64,000 nt of DNA from JABWCQ01 sp964530625 (lineage in GTDB: Bacteria; Electryoneota; RPQS01): the NCBI GenBank assembly GCA_964530625.1, contig CAZHAK010000001.1, forward strand, positions 186,001-250,000, in the 5' to 3' direction. The stretch's first letter is position 1. Every line of letters begins with the position of its first letter. A program made the translations under genes and the position numbers. Positions 7,797-16,198 of the stretch are shown one piece after another. The notes below the pieces were generated by a model, which ran no database searches, was not told the origin of the DNA, and saw nothing but the letters and a program-made list of their open reading frames with translations.

Positions 7797-8728
7797 AACT
7801 TCACGACGACGCGCTGAACCGTTTGAGTGAAGCGATTGACGAGCCGGCTCTCTCGAACACTAAGTACAAACTGGTCGGTCCGTTGGGTCAGGGCGGGATG
7901 GGAAATGTGTTTGTTGCGGAAGATACTACGTTGAAGCGAAATGTTGCCCTGAAAGTGCTGCGAGTCCACGACAGACAAGGCGAATTGGTACGGCGCATGA
8001 CCGAAGAAGCGCGGATCGCCGCGCAGCTTGAACATCCCGGTATCATTCCCGTTCACGACCTCGGCACACTTTCCGACGGTCGTGTTTTTTACGTGACGAA
8101 ACTTGTGCAAGGTCTGCGGCTGGATGAGTTCTCAGCGCGCACCGAATCCATTGCGGAGCGGCTGCGCGTCTTTTTGAAAATTTGTGACGCCGTCGCGTAC
8201 GCGCATAGCAAGAACGTGCTGCATCGAGATTTGAAACCCGCCAACGTTATGGTTGGTGAGTTTGGCGAAGTGTTGATTCTTGATTGGGGAACAGCCCGAC
8301 ACCACGAAAAAGAGACTGCGTATACGGCGGGTCACGGCACGATGGGCTACATGTCGCCCGAGCAGCAGAGAGGGGACGCGCTAACAGAGCGAGCAGATAT
8401 CTATTCCTTAGGCGCGACCCTCTATGCGTTATTGACGCGGATGGATCCCGCGCACGGAATCACCACGGCGACCCTGCGCTCGCTGCCCAAGCCGATAGGG
8501 GCAATAATTCGCAAGTCAACGTGTCAAGCAGAATCAGATCGTTACGAGTCGGTGGTAAAAATTTCCGAGGAGCTTCTGCGCTTTTTGGACGGTGAACCTG
8601 TGGAGGCATATTCCGAATCGCCTCTCGAAAAGGTGGCGAGATTGCTGAGCCGCCACGGATTCATCGTGATTATCCTCTTGACATATATGGTGATAAGGCT
8701 AACTTTCTACTTAGTATTTCACCGCTAA
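7793..8728 (+). CDS. Membrane-anchored PknB-type Ser/Thr protein kinase
   Basis: A complete eukaryotic-like kinase domain is present: glycine loop GQGGMG at residues 32-37, VALK with Lys54, HRDLKPANV at 144-152, DWG at 164-166 in place of DFG, and the activation-segment GTMGYMSPEQ. A single transmembrane helix (about residues 288-306) comes directly before the C-terminus with only a few residues outside, so there is no PASTA or other sensor domain. DWG is a common variant in this kinase class and does not imply inactivity. It overlaps the sigma-factor gene by four bases. Confidence 0.95.
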   Translation: MKLHDDALNRLSEAIDEPALSNTKYKLVGPLGQGGMGNVFVAEDTTLKRNVALKVLRVHDRQGELVRRMTEEARIAAQLEHPGIIPVHDLGTLSDGRVFYVTKLVQGLRLDEFSARTESIAERLRVFLKICDAVAYAHSKNVLHRDLKPANVMVGEFGEVLILDWGTARHHEKETAYTAGHGTMGYMSPEQQRGDALTERADIYSLGATLYALLTRMDPAHGITTATLRSLPKPIGAIIRKSTCQAESDRYESVVKISEELLRFLDGEPVEAYSESPLEKVARLLSRHGFIVIILLTYMVIRLTFYLVFHR

Positions 8729-8797
8729 AGACTCTTTGCAGGTCGTTGTATGATAGGATAACAATCGAATCAAGCCGCAACCATTTCGGAGGCAATC

Positions 8798-9154
8798 ATG
8801 TCCAAACCAGTATTAGGCATCATTCTCGGCGTCATTCTCGGCGCATTTGACGGATTAACGGCGTGGTTCACGCCGGAGACGCGTCATATGTTAACAGGCA
8901 TCATGATAGGATCATCCGTCAAAGGACTGCTGGCGGGACTGATCATCGGGTTCTTTTCGCGGAAGGTGAGCGACATGACCAAGGGCGTTATTTTCGGGGG
9001 ATTGATCGGGCTTGCACTCGCCGCACTTGTGGCCTCAATGCCGAATGAGCAAGGTGGCCACTACTGGCTCGAGATTATGATACCGGGTACGATTGTGGGA
9101 TTGATATTAGGTTGGGCCACACAGAAGTATGGCAAACCCGCGATAGCAAGATAG
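8798..9154 (+). CDS. Small four-helix membrane protein of unknown function
   Basis: The 118-residue protein has four glycine-rich hydrophobic segments (residues about 4-22, 32-52, 62-80 and 91-108) and short charged turns, for example SRKVSDMTKG. It resembles small GlsB/YeaQ-like or TIGR-type glycine-zipper membrane proteins in composition only. CGGAGG lies upstream of ATG 8798 at good spacing. The VOC gene follows 44 bases later with its own GGAAGGA site, and the two may share a transcript. Confidence 0.8.
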   Translation: MSKPVLGIILGVILGAFDGLTAWFTPETRHMLTGIMIGSSVKGLLAGLIIGFFSRKVSDMTKGVIFGGLIGLALAALVASMPNEQGGHYWLEIMIPGTIVGLILGWATQKYGKPAIAR

Positions 9155-9198
9155 CACTAATTCAATAAGCCTATATCACTTTTTGGAAGGAACATAGC

Positions 9199-9561
9199 AT
9201 GGGACAACCTGTCGTACACTTTGAGATCACCGGCCCGGATGGCGGGGTGCTGCAAAAATTTTACAGCAAACTATTCGGCTGGAAGATAGACGCGAGCAAT
9301 CCGATGCAATACGGATTGGTGGCCGCAGAAGAGAAGAGCATCGGCGGCGGAATCAGCGGCATCGAGCCGGGCGGCAAACCGCGAGTGACGGTCTATGTCG
9401 GCGTGGACAAAATCGATCCGAAGTTAGCGGAAGCTGAAAAGGCCGGAGGCAAAACCGTTCTGCCGCGCACGGTGATACCCGGAATGGTCACGATGGCGCT
9501 CTTCACCGACCCGGCCGGAAATGTGATTGGCTTGGTCGAGAACGAAGCTCCGCCCGCATAA
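9199..9561 (+). CDS. VOC (glyoxalase/bleomycin-resistance fold) protein
   Basis: The 120-residue protein is a single vicinal-oxygen-chelate domain. PVVHFEITGPDGGVLQKFYSKLFGWKID is the first beta-alpha-beta-beta-beta unit, and VTVYVGVDKIDPKLAEAEKAGGKTVLPRTVIPGMVTMALFTDPAGNVIGL is the second. His7 and Glu residues at strand positions could bind metal, but the set is incomplete in this subfamily. Members of this group are mostly uncharacterised, so substrate and reaction are unknown. It is followed by a strong terminator. Confidence 0.9.
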   Translation: MGQPVVHFEITGPDGGVLQKFYSKLFGWKIDASNPMQYGLVAAEEKSIGGGISGIEPGGKPRVTVYVGVDKIDPKLAEAEKAGGKTVLPRTVIPGMVTMALFTDPAGNVIGLVENEAPPA

Positions 9562-9585
9562 CGAGGTATTTTGTTGAAGACTAAG

Positions 9586-9613
9586 GCCCCGCAGGACTCT
9601 GCGGGGCTTTTTT
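9586..9613 (+). terminator. Strong intrinsic terminator
   Basis: GCCCCGCAG pairs perfectly with CTGCGGGGC around a four-base loop and is followed by six T residues. It closes the unit that ends with the VOC gene. The spacer after it contains a run of ten G residues (9747-9756). Confidence 0.92.
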
Positions 9614-9808
9614 CCAGCCCCCAAAGGGGTGGATTACCTGCCATTTCGTGTCTTCAAAATCTGCCTGCCCCTCGTCAAACCCTTGTTTCACAGAAGTGCG
9701 TCCCGGAGTTGCGAACGGCGGATTAGGATGTTATCTTATAGGCTCAGGGGGGGGGGTGAGGTGACGGAATCAAACGAGCCATGACTTGAAAGGTAAGGGA
9801 AAGCTTTA

Positions 9809-10693
9809 GTGCGTCAATGGCTCGTGTTTCTGTATTTGGGTTGCATCGCCTGGGGCACGTCATTTTTGTGGATCAAGTTTGCGTTGCGGGAAATCGGGCC
9901 GATGACGATGGTAAGTTGGCGCCTGATTTTTGGGGTTGCGATTACCTGGGCCGTCATCAGGTGGAAAAAATTTGACATTGTTTGGTCGGGCAAGAATTTC
10001 TGGTTGCCTGCGGCACTGGGCGTTAGCAGCGTCGCGGTGCCTATCAGTTTAATCGGATTTGCTGAAACGCGGATTGATTCCGGATTGGCCGGAGTGCTGA
10101 ATGCCACGATGCCGTTATGGACGATGGTGATGGCGCACTTTGCCTTGCATGACGAATCCATCACCGTGCCCAAGCTGGCCGGATTGATGGTCGCACTCGG
10201 TGGAATTTTTGTGCTGATGAATCCGGAGTTGGGGAAAGAGCGCGACGTGTTGGGACAGCTTGCCATGATCGGCGCGACATTGCTTTACGGCATCAGCACG
10301 GTGACGCAGCGGAAGTATTTGCGCGGTGTGCATCCGTTTCAAACCAGTTTGCCTTTGCTGTTGGGTGGGTCGGTGTTTATTGTGATAGCGGCAAGTATTT
10401 TTGAAGCGCCGTTCACGATTCCGAAAGAGCCCTTGACATGGATCGCCTGCGCGTGGATGGGCATCATCGGAATGGGACTGGCGACGTTCGCGTGGTTTTA
10501 TCTGATTAACAAATGGGACGCCACGCGCATCTCGCTCGTGACGTTCGTGTTTCCGCCGACGGCGGTTCTGCTGGGTATAGTGTTCTTGGGCGAACCGCTA
10601 CATTGGGACATTGTGCTCGGCGGCAGCTTGATTATCTCAGGCATCGCGCTCGTGAATTGGCGGCGGAAAAATTTAGCGCCAGTCCGTGCTTAG
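9809..10693 (+). CDS. EamA/DMT-family transporter
   Basis: The 294-residue inner-membrane protein has about ten predicted helices arranged as two EamA repeats. The first starts WLVFLYLGCIAWGTSFLWIKFALREIGPMTMVSWR, and the second starts GQLAMIGATLLYGISTVTQRKY. The second repeat's end, LGEPLHWDIVLGGSLIISGIALVN, is typical of drug/metabolite exporters. The GTG start follows AAGGTAAGGGA. Substrate is not predictable. It stands alone between a terminator and the protease gene. Confidence 0.92.
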   Translation: MRQWLVFLYLGCIAWGTSFLWIKFALREIGPMTMVSWRLIFGVAITWAVIRWKKFDIVWSGKNFWLPAALGVSSVAVPISLIGFAETRIDSGLAGVLNATMPLWTMVMAHFALHDESITVPKLAGLMVALGGIFVLMNPELGKERDVLGQLAMIGATLLYGISTVTQRKYLRGVHPFQTSLPLLLGGSVFIVIAASIFEAPFTIPKEPLTWIACAWMGIIGMGLATFAWFYLINKWDATRISLVTFVFPPTAVLLGIVFLGEPLHWDIVLGGSLIISGIALVNWRRKNLAPVRA

Positions 10694-10758
10694 GACAATG
10701 GTAGTTCATAACTCATGTTTCTCAAAAAAAGATTCTATTGACAATCGGAGACAATACG

Positions 10759-13128
10759 ATGAAACGGTCCCACATCATTTTTACACTATTGACCTTGTGC
10801 CTGCTCGCGGCGACGGGCTTCGCACAAATTCCGCATGGCGGCACACCGGCCAGCCTGAATAACGCCGCGCTTTCGGTTGCTGAGACGCGCGGTCTGCCTT
10901 CGGTGGATCACGCGACTCTGCTGGCGGAAGACGAACTGGAAACCAAAGACGTTCCGCTGCGCTTTGGCTATCCGCACGACGTGAATTTCAATCTAAACAA
11001 CAGCGGCACCTGGGAAGACACCAAGGACGGTCGGCTCTGGAGACTTCGCATCGAATCACGCGGCGCGTATTCGATTAACTTGGTCTTCGATCAATTTGAC
11101 TTGCCGACGGGCGGCCAATTGTTCATTTACAATGACGACTACGAATACGTGATTGGCGCGTTTACCGAGGAGAATGAATTTCCGACGGGCGAATTTTCGA
11201 CACAGCCCGTGCCCGGCGACGCGATTACTCTGGAATATATCGAGCCGTTTGAGGCCCGTGGCCAAAGTGTAATCTCGGTGATGACCGTGGTGCATGCCTA
11301 TCGCAATATGTTCGGCAGAAGCAACGACGCGCTCGACGGCTACGGCGACAGCGGCACCTGCAACAACAACGCGAACTGTCCGGAAGGCGCGCCGTGGCAG
11401 GAACAAAAGCGCGGCGTGGTGATGCTCTTGACGTCTGGCGGCTCGCGCTTCTGTTCAGGTTCGTTGATTAACAACACGAACAATGACGGAACGCCGTTTG
11501 TGCTGACCGCGAACCACTGTGGCCCCTCCACGACGACCGTCTTTATGTTTAACTATGAAAGCCCCGGTTGTCCGAACGTCAACGGCCCCACGAATCAAAC
11601 CGTGGCCGGATGCACGCAGTTGTTCAACAGTTCGCCTTCCGATGTTTATTTGGTACGCATGAATTCGGCGGCACCGCTTGCTTACAATCCATATTTCAGC
11701 GGTTGGAACGCCAACGACGTGGCGGCGACGAACTCAGTCTGTATTCATCATCCGAGCGGCGACATCAAGAAAATCACGTTTGACAATCAAGCTCCGGTAT
11801 CGAGCACTTGGTCGGGCACTCCGGCGAATTCGCATTGGAGAATTTTGAATTGGGACGACGGCACAACCGAGCCGGGATCATCTGGTTCGCCGTTGTACGA
11901 CCAGAATCATCGCATCACCGGACAGCTTCACGGCGGCACGGCGAGCTGCTCGAATAACATTGACGACTACTACGGCAAGTTCTCGCTTTCGATGACGAAC
12001 GGTCTGCGCGCGCATTTGGATCCGGGCAATAGCGGTGTGATGGCGATTGACGGTTTTGATCCGCAGGCGGGCGGGTTTGTGCGCGGCACGGTGATTGACG
12101 ACGTCACGTTGAGTCCGATACAAGGAGCGACAGTGAGTGAAGTCGGCGGAGTTCGCTCGACGACCACCAACGCGAGCGGTTACTACTTCATGGCGTTGCC
12201 CGACGGCGAGACGTATGATTTGGCGTTCAGCGCATTCGCTTATGTCTCGGATACGATTACCGGCATCAACATCATTGAAGGCGACACGGTAACCGCGAAC
12301 ATCGGGCTGACCGCGTTGCCGATCATCACGGTATTGGACGAAGATTTTGAAGGCGCGATTCCCGGTTGGTCGCACAGCACTCCCGGCGGACAGTGGCTTG
12401 ATGAATGGCATGTCTCGACCGAACGTTCACGCTCGGCTACTCACAGCTACAAGTGCGGCTCGACGACAACGGGCACATACAGCGCGTTCAATGACGCACG
12501 CTTGTCTTCGCCGGTTATGAACAACTTGCCTGCTGATGCGTTACTAAGTTTCTGGATGCAAATCGAGGGCGAAACGTCGAGTGCGTTTCCGGATTCGGCA
12601 TATGACGGCGGTATTCTTGAATTGTCCATCAATGGTGGCGCATTTTCACAGGTGACGACAGAGGAAGGCTATACAAATACCTTCCGCTATCAAGTCGGCG
12701 GCGGCGCGCCGGCACAAGGTCCGATGCTTGGGCAGCCCTGTTGGGCGACGAATGTGACGACTTGGACGCAGAAGACGCTCGACTTGTCCGCCTACGAAGG
12801 CGCGAACGTGCAGCTTCGTTTTCGTTTTGGCTCGGACAACAGCGTGCAGCGCGAAGGCTGGTACGTGGACGACGTGCTCGTGCAAGCGGTCGGTGAACCT
12901 ATAACGGTTACGACTCCGACAGAGTTGACGATTATCGTGATTGGCGAAGACGTCGTTCTGAATTGGGCCGCGGACGGCAATCCGATGTACAGAGTCTATA
13001 CGTCTTTCGACGCCGAGGATCCGCTGCAAACAATCATCGGCGACACGGATCAGAACACATTCACCATCGTAGGCGGCGCATCGGTGAATGATCAACGGTA
13101 CTACTCGGTGGTTGGCATTCAGCCCTAA
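10759..13128 (+). CDS. Secreted multidomain trypsin-like (lysyl-endopeptidase-type) protease
   Basis: The start ATG 10759 gives a clear signal peptide (MKRSHIIFTLLTLCLLAATGFA). After a prodomain-like region, the S1 triad is visible in lysyl endopeptidase context: FCSGSLINNTNNDGTPFVLTANHC-like His segment near residue 250, Asp in SSPSDVYLVRMN near 300, and Ser in TEPGSSGSPLYD near 380. Then come a carboxypeptidase-regulatory-like beta-sandwich (residues about 440-520) and a jelly-roll/MAM-like domain beginning DEDFEGAIPGWSH and ending GWYVDDVLV, with a fibronectin-like end. It lacks the YPNPFN tail found on other exported proteins here, so surface retention may differ. Confidence 0.88.
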   Translation: MKRSHIIFTLLTLCLLAATGFAQIPHGGTPASLNNAALSVAETRGLPSVDHATLLAEDELETKDVPLRFGYPHDVNFNLNNSGTWEDTKDGRLWRLRIESRGAYSINLVFDQFDLPTGGQLFIYNDDYEYVIGAFTEENEFPTGEFSTQPVPGDAITLEYIEPFEARGQSVISVMTVVHAYRNMFGRSNDALDGYGDSGTCNNNANCPEGAPWQEQKRGVVMLLTSGGSRFCSGSLINNTNNDGTPFVLTANHCGPSTTTVFMFNYESPGCPNVNGPTNQTVAGCTQLFNSSPSDVYLVRMNSAAPLAYNPYFSGWNANDVAATNSVCIHHPSGDIKKITFDNQAPVSSTWSGTPANSHWRILNWDDGTTEPGSSGSPLYDQNHRITGQLHGGTASCSNNIDDYYGKFSLSMTNGLRAHLDPGNSGVMAIDGFDPQAGGFVRGTVIDDVTLSPIQGATVSEVGGVRSTTTNASGYYFMALPDGETYDLAFSAFAYVSDTITGINIIEGDTVTANIGLTALPIITVLDEDFEGAIPGWSHSTPGGQWLDEWHVSTERSRSATHSYKCGSTTTGTYSAFNDARLSSPVMNNLPADALLSFWMQIEGETSSAFPDSAYDGGILELSINGGAFSQVTTEEGYTNTFRYQVGGGAPAQGPMLGQPCWATNVTTWTQKTLDLSAYEGANVQLRFRFGSDNSVQREGWYVDDVLVQAVGEPITVTTPTELTIIVIGEDVVLNWAADGNPMYRVYTSFDAEDPLQTIIGDTDQNTFTIVGGASVNDQRYYSVVGIQP

Positions 13129-13150
13129 ACGATATGTAGATTGCAATAGC

Positions 13151-13180
13151 AAAGCGGCGATCCGATTGGGTCGCCGCTTT
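13151..13180 (+). terminator. Intrinsic terminator (possibly bidirectional)
   Basis: AAAGCGGCGA pairs exactly with TCGCCGCTTT around a ten-base loop. It lies between the protease gene and the converging gene at 13210-14607, so it can serve both strands. Confidence 0.85.
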
Positions 13181-13209
13181 CTGCGTTGTGTATTTTTTCT
13201 CGGAATTTG

Positions 13210-14607
13210 CTACTCGGATTCCACCCTGACACGGAAGAATTCGTTGTTGACGCCTTGCATTGGCGGCAGGATCAAGAATGTGTCCTGTACCGCTATGAAG
13301 TCTTGTTCGCAGAAATCAAAGTTGGCATCATAGGAGCGGCAAACTTGGTAGGTGACAGCAGGATAAACTGCGGACCAAGTCAGCAACAAAGATTCAGCAA
13401 GTGGAAGATACGAAATGGCCAGTCGCTCAACTCCGAGTTTAGGGCGATAGACATAGCAGCGATTTGTTGAAGGGTCTGACGTGACCAAACTCCCTGTGCC
13501 GTCCAAGGCTTTATTAACTCGAACCAGTGGGAAGTCGAGCGTCTGAGTCGTGTCATCGAATGTGTCGTCCAGATTCCACGCATGAAGTGAATGGTCGCTC
13601 AAGGTTTTCCACTGTAGATCCTCGGGAGTGTCACTGATTCTAAGCGAGAAGGCAGGCTCATAATCAGGAGGAATTGCTGTCACAGAGTCAAGCGTCGAAG
13701 CGTCGTAAAGAACACCGGCATAGACAATATATCGCTCATTCAATCGAGTTGTCACTGCAATCGCTCCCGTGCAACGGCAACGAAACGGATCTTCATCACT
13801 GTCTTGCCACGAACTCGCGCAAGTTCGTCTTGAAAGAATCGTATCCGGCGAGCTAAACTTGGCCTGGATAGACGCACGGCGATAATATCGGCTCGAACTA
13901 CGACCTTCGGAACAGCTTCCTAAAGCGTATTCTTCACCATCCCCCGAGAAGTGATCATAACTGTTAGCCACGGGACTTATTGTATACGAGGAACTCCCAA
14001 ATGACCATTGGTGAAACCGCCCGTAGCTTTGTGTGTTGAACGGAGCATCATTGACGGAAGTCCAACTGTAGAGTAGACGTAGAAACTGCGTCTCCTCTGG
14101 CAGCGGGGGCCAAACGAAGAAGCGAATGAGCGCAGCGCTCGAACGGCCATTCCAATCATAATCACTGAAAGTCGTGTATCTGAACAGAATTTCGATTGTA
14201 CCGTTCGAAAGTCCGAGAGCCAGAAAATAGTCGTAGTCAAAATGCTCATGCATGGAGGAATCTCGATTCATCACTCTCGCGGTGATTACGACAGTCGCCT
14301 CATCCTGGTCAACTCTCCTCATCAATCGAATACTGCGGTACTCGGGCGGAGCGTCATGTCCCAAAGTGTCCAGATACGAATCGTCAAGGTGAAAAGCCTG
14401 AATTGGTTCACCGGTTCTCTCGGCGAAAAACACGGTATCATTCCTGATCGCCGCCCAGCCGTACGTCGAATCATCCATCCAGTGCTGCACATCCCACGCG
14501 ACAGCATTCTCCGGCAATTCAAATTCCGCCACAAGCTCAAGCGGAATAATCGCCCGAGCCGAAAGCGGCAGCAGGGCAAGCAGAAGGGTGAGGAGGAGAT
14601 ATCGCAT
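13210..14607 (-). CDS. Secreted hypothetical protein
   Basis: The 465-residue protein starts with a signal peptide (MRYLLLTLLLALLPLSARA). The body is beta-rich with many aromatic and Asp/Ser residues and no recognised domain. WTSVNDAPFN and HAWNLDDTFDD-type segments are suggestive of a propeller or sandwich, but that is a guess. The C-terminus (YLPLAESLLLTWSAVYPAVTYQVCRSYD...EFFRVRVE) looks like a fibronectin-III-type domain of the kind that closes secreted proteins in FCB bacteria. It has no YPNPFN motif. Six or more Cys residues suggest disulfides. Confidence 0.8.
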   Translation of the reverse strand: MRYLLLTLLLALLPLSARAIIPLELVAEFELPENAVAWDVQHWMDDSTYGWAAIRNDTVFFAERTGEPIQAFHLDDSYLDTLGHDAPPEYRSIRLMRRVDQDEATVVITARVMNRDSSMHEHFDYDYFLALGLSNGTIEILFRYTTFSDYDWNGRSSAALIRFFVWPPLPEETQFLRLLYSWTSVNDAPFNTQSYGRFHQWSFGSSSYTISPVANSYDHFSGDGEEYALGSCSEGRSSSRYYRRASIQAKFSSPDTILSRRTCASSWQDSDEDPFRCRCTGAIAVTTRLNERYIVYAGVLYDASTLDSVTAIPPDYEPAFSLRISDTPEDLQWKTLSDHSLHAWNLDDTFDDTTQTLDFPLVRVNKALDGTGSLVTSDPSTNRCYVYRPKLGVERLAISYLPLAESLLLTWSAVYPAVTYQVCRSYDANFDFCEQDFIAVQDTFLILPPMQGVNNEFFRVRVESE

Positions 14608-14800
14608 GGGGGCCTCGAAGTCGGGGATTGAGGGCTTGGCACTCTTTTTAATATAGCCTCGACTCCCGCTTGAATCAACCTATCTAGACAACTTAGAGCC
14701 ATAAATCAAAGCTTTCTGCATCACAAACAATTCGCTAACAGCCTGAATGTAAAGTATTTATATTCAAGGGATAGAAAATTTTTTCACACCCCTAAATCGC

Positions 14801-14830
14801 TTGACAACAAATGGTTTCACAAGCTATATT
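14801..14830 (+). promoter_or_regulatory. Promoter of the CBS-domain gene
   Basis: TTGACA at 14801-14806 and TATATT at 14825-14830 are separated by 18 bases, 32 bases upstream of the GTG start. The same TTGACA-18-TATATT layout recurs at 54211 and 56515, and a 17-base version precedes groES. Confidence 0.75.
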
Positions 14831-14862
14831 GTAACATAGTTGCAAACAAAGGGAGGCTTTGG

Positions 14863-15303
14863 GTGAAACTGTCTGACGTCCTATTCGAAAAAGGCACGCG
14901 GGTCCACACGGCTTGGGAGACGGATCAGGTGCTGAAGGCGGTGGAAACGCTGGTGACTTACAACATCGGCGCGCTGGCCATTCTTGATCGCGAGGGCCAT
15001 CTTACGGGGATATTTTCAGAGCGGGATATCCTCCGACTGGTCTCAAAGAACGCCGGGCAACTGGCGAAATTAGCCGTTGGCGAGTTCATGACTCAGAAAG
15101 TCATCACAGGAACTCCCGAAGACACGGTGGACGAGGCCGCGGCAAGAATGACCGAGAACCGGATTCGCCATCTGCCGATTCTTAGCAACGAGAAGCTGAT
15201 CGGGATGATTTCAATCGGCGATTTGGTCAAGTCTCAGCTTGAAGAAACCGAGCATCACAAGAAACAAATGGAGAATCTGGTACTGGGAAAATATCCGGCA
15301 TAA
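14863..15303 (+). CDS. CBS-domain pair protein
   Basis: The 146-residue cytoplasmic protein consists of two CBS domains. The first has VTYNIGALAILDREGHLTGIFSERDILR and the second has MTENRIRHLPILSNEKLIGMISIGDLVK. Both end with the usual GIFSERD/GMISIGDLV motifs that line an adenine-nucleotide pocket. Such stand-alone pairs bind AMP, ATP or S-adenosylmethionine and regulate partners, but the partner here is unknown. The GTG start sits after GGGAGGC and the promoter at 14801. A terminator follows. Confidence 0.95.
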   Translation: MKLSDVLFEKGTRVHTAWETDQVLKAVETLVTYNIGALAILDREGHLTGIFSERDILRLVSKNAGQLAKLAVGEFMTQKVITGTPEDTVDEAAARMTENRIRHLPILSNEKLIGMISIGDLVKSQLEETEHHKKQMENLVLGKYPA

Positions 15304-15346
15304 TCAGCGTGCCACGCACGGTCGGATACCGCGCATACAGATCAAG

Positions 15347-15375
15347 AAAACGCCGGACGATGAGTCCGGCGTTTT
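15347..15375 (+). terminator. Bidirectional intrinsic terminator
   Basis: AAAACGCCGGAC pairs with GTCCGGCGTTTT around a five-base loop. The A-run and T-run on the two sides let it work for the CBS gene and for the converging lipoprotein gene. Confidence 0.9.
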
Positions 15376-15401
15376 CGTTTCCAACAAATGAGAGTCAGGC
15401 C

Positions 15402-16031
15402 TTAAGCCGCGCCGCCAAGCTTCGCGCGCTTCAGGAAGGCGTAGTATTTTTCGAGATGCGCGCCAATCGTCTTCTTCGGGCCGGTGACTTTAACAAAGTA
15501 ATTCCCTGCGGGAGTCTCCAACACGGACGCCACCAAGCGGTAGTCCGAAAGCTCCGTCGTGGGACCTTCACCCATCGAAGAAGGCAACATCGTGCCAGTG
15601 ATGTCCACTGTAATCACAATAATCCCGTTGTCCAGTTTCATCGAATCAGTTTTGGAGACCTGCTCGCCCGGCTCACCGTTGGGGCCGGTCATCTGGCCTT
15701 CCCATCTCTTCAGATTGGCCATCGAGCTGCCGCCGGTTCCGGGAAAATGGAAAATCGCGAGTTCGCCGTCGGCGTTATCGCCGCTCACGCGCGCGAGCGC
15801 CAACTGGCCCAGCCGCATACTCGAGCTTGGCGTGACCTTTGACCAGCCCTCAGGCAGCTCAGCCAATAAACTATTGATATCCAGACCGGGGCCGCTTGTC
15901 GCATGGGGATTCGCGGGTTGCTCGCCCATCGGCCGCTCCATCGGAGCTTTTTCAGTCTTCTTTTCGGGTTTCTGCGGAACACAGCCAATGGCCCACAAAC
16001 CACAACACAAGACCAGCAAAACACGGAACAT
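15402..16031 (-). CDS. Putative lipoprotein of unknown function
   Basis: Starting at ATG 16031 gives 209 residues with a short hydrophobic signal and a lipobox-like LWAIGC at residues 12-17, followed by a Lys/Pro/Glu-rich linker. The mature part begins at GLDINSLLAELPEGWSKVTPSSSMRLGQ and is predicted alpha/beta (for example DGELAIFHFPGTGGSS and AGNYFVKVTGPKKTI), resembling exported proteins of unknown role in FCB and Planctomycetes. A longer in-frame start at 16130 would bury the signal peptide and is rejected. Likely outer-membrane or periplasmic. Confidence 0.8.
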   Translation of the reverse strand: MFRVLLVLCCGLWAIGCVPQKPEKKTEKAPMERPMGEQPANPHATSGPGLDINSLLAELPEGWSKVTPSSSMRLGQLALARVSGDNADGELAIFHFPGTGGSSMANLKRWEGQMTGPNGEPGEQVSKTDSMKLDNGIIVITVDITGTMLPSSMGEGPTTELSDYRLVASVLETPAGNYFVKVTGPKKTIGAHLEKYYAFLKRAKLGGAA

Positions 16032-16198
16032 AAGAAAAATCCTTGAACTTTTAGTGACACGGGCTAACTTAACGGATTTGAGGCACAATCGCAAGTAATC
16101 AGACTCCGTCAGGTTCAGGCAGACTGACACTAAGGACTCCCACTATGTTGCCCTTGCAGACTGAGATGATATTCGCTAACTTATGAGTCATTAAACTC

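Noticed and set aside
9747..9756. Run of ten G residues as a phase-variation tract
   Set aside because: It lies 52 bases upstream of the transporter start, outside any coding frame and not between clear -35 and -10 boxes. It may simply be a variable homopolymer or assembly artefact.
16032..16130. N-terminal extension of the lipoprotein gene
   Set aside because: The extra 33 residues put a charged segment before the hydrophobic signal and lipobox. ATG 16031 gives a standard lipoprotein start.
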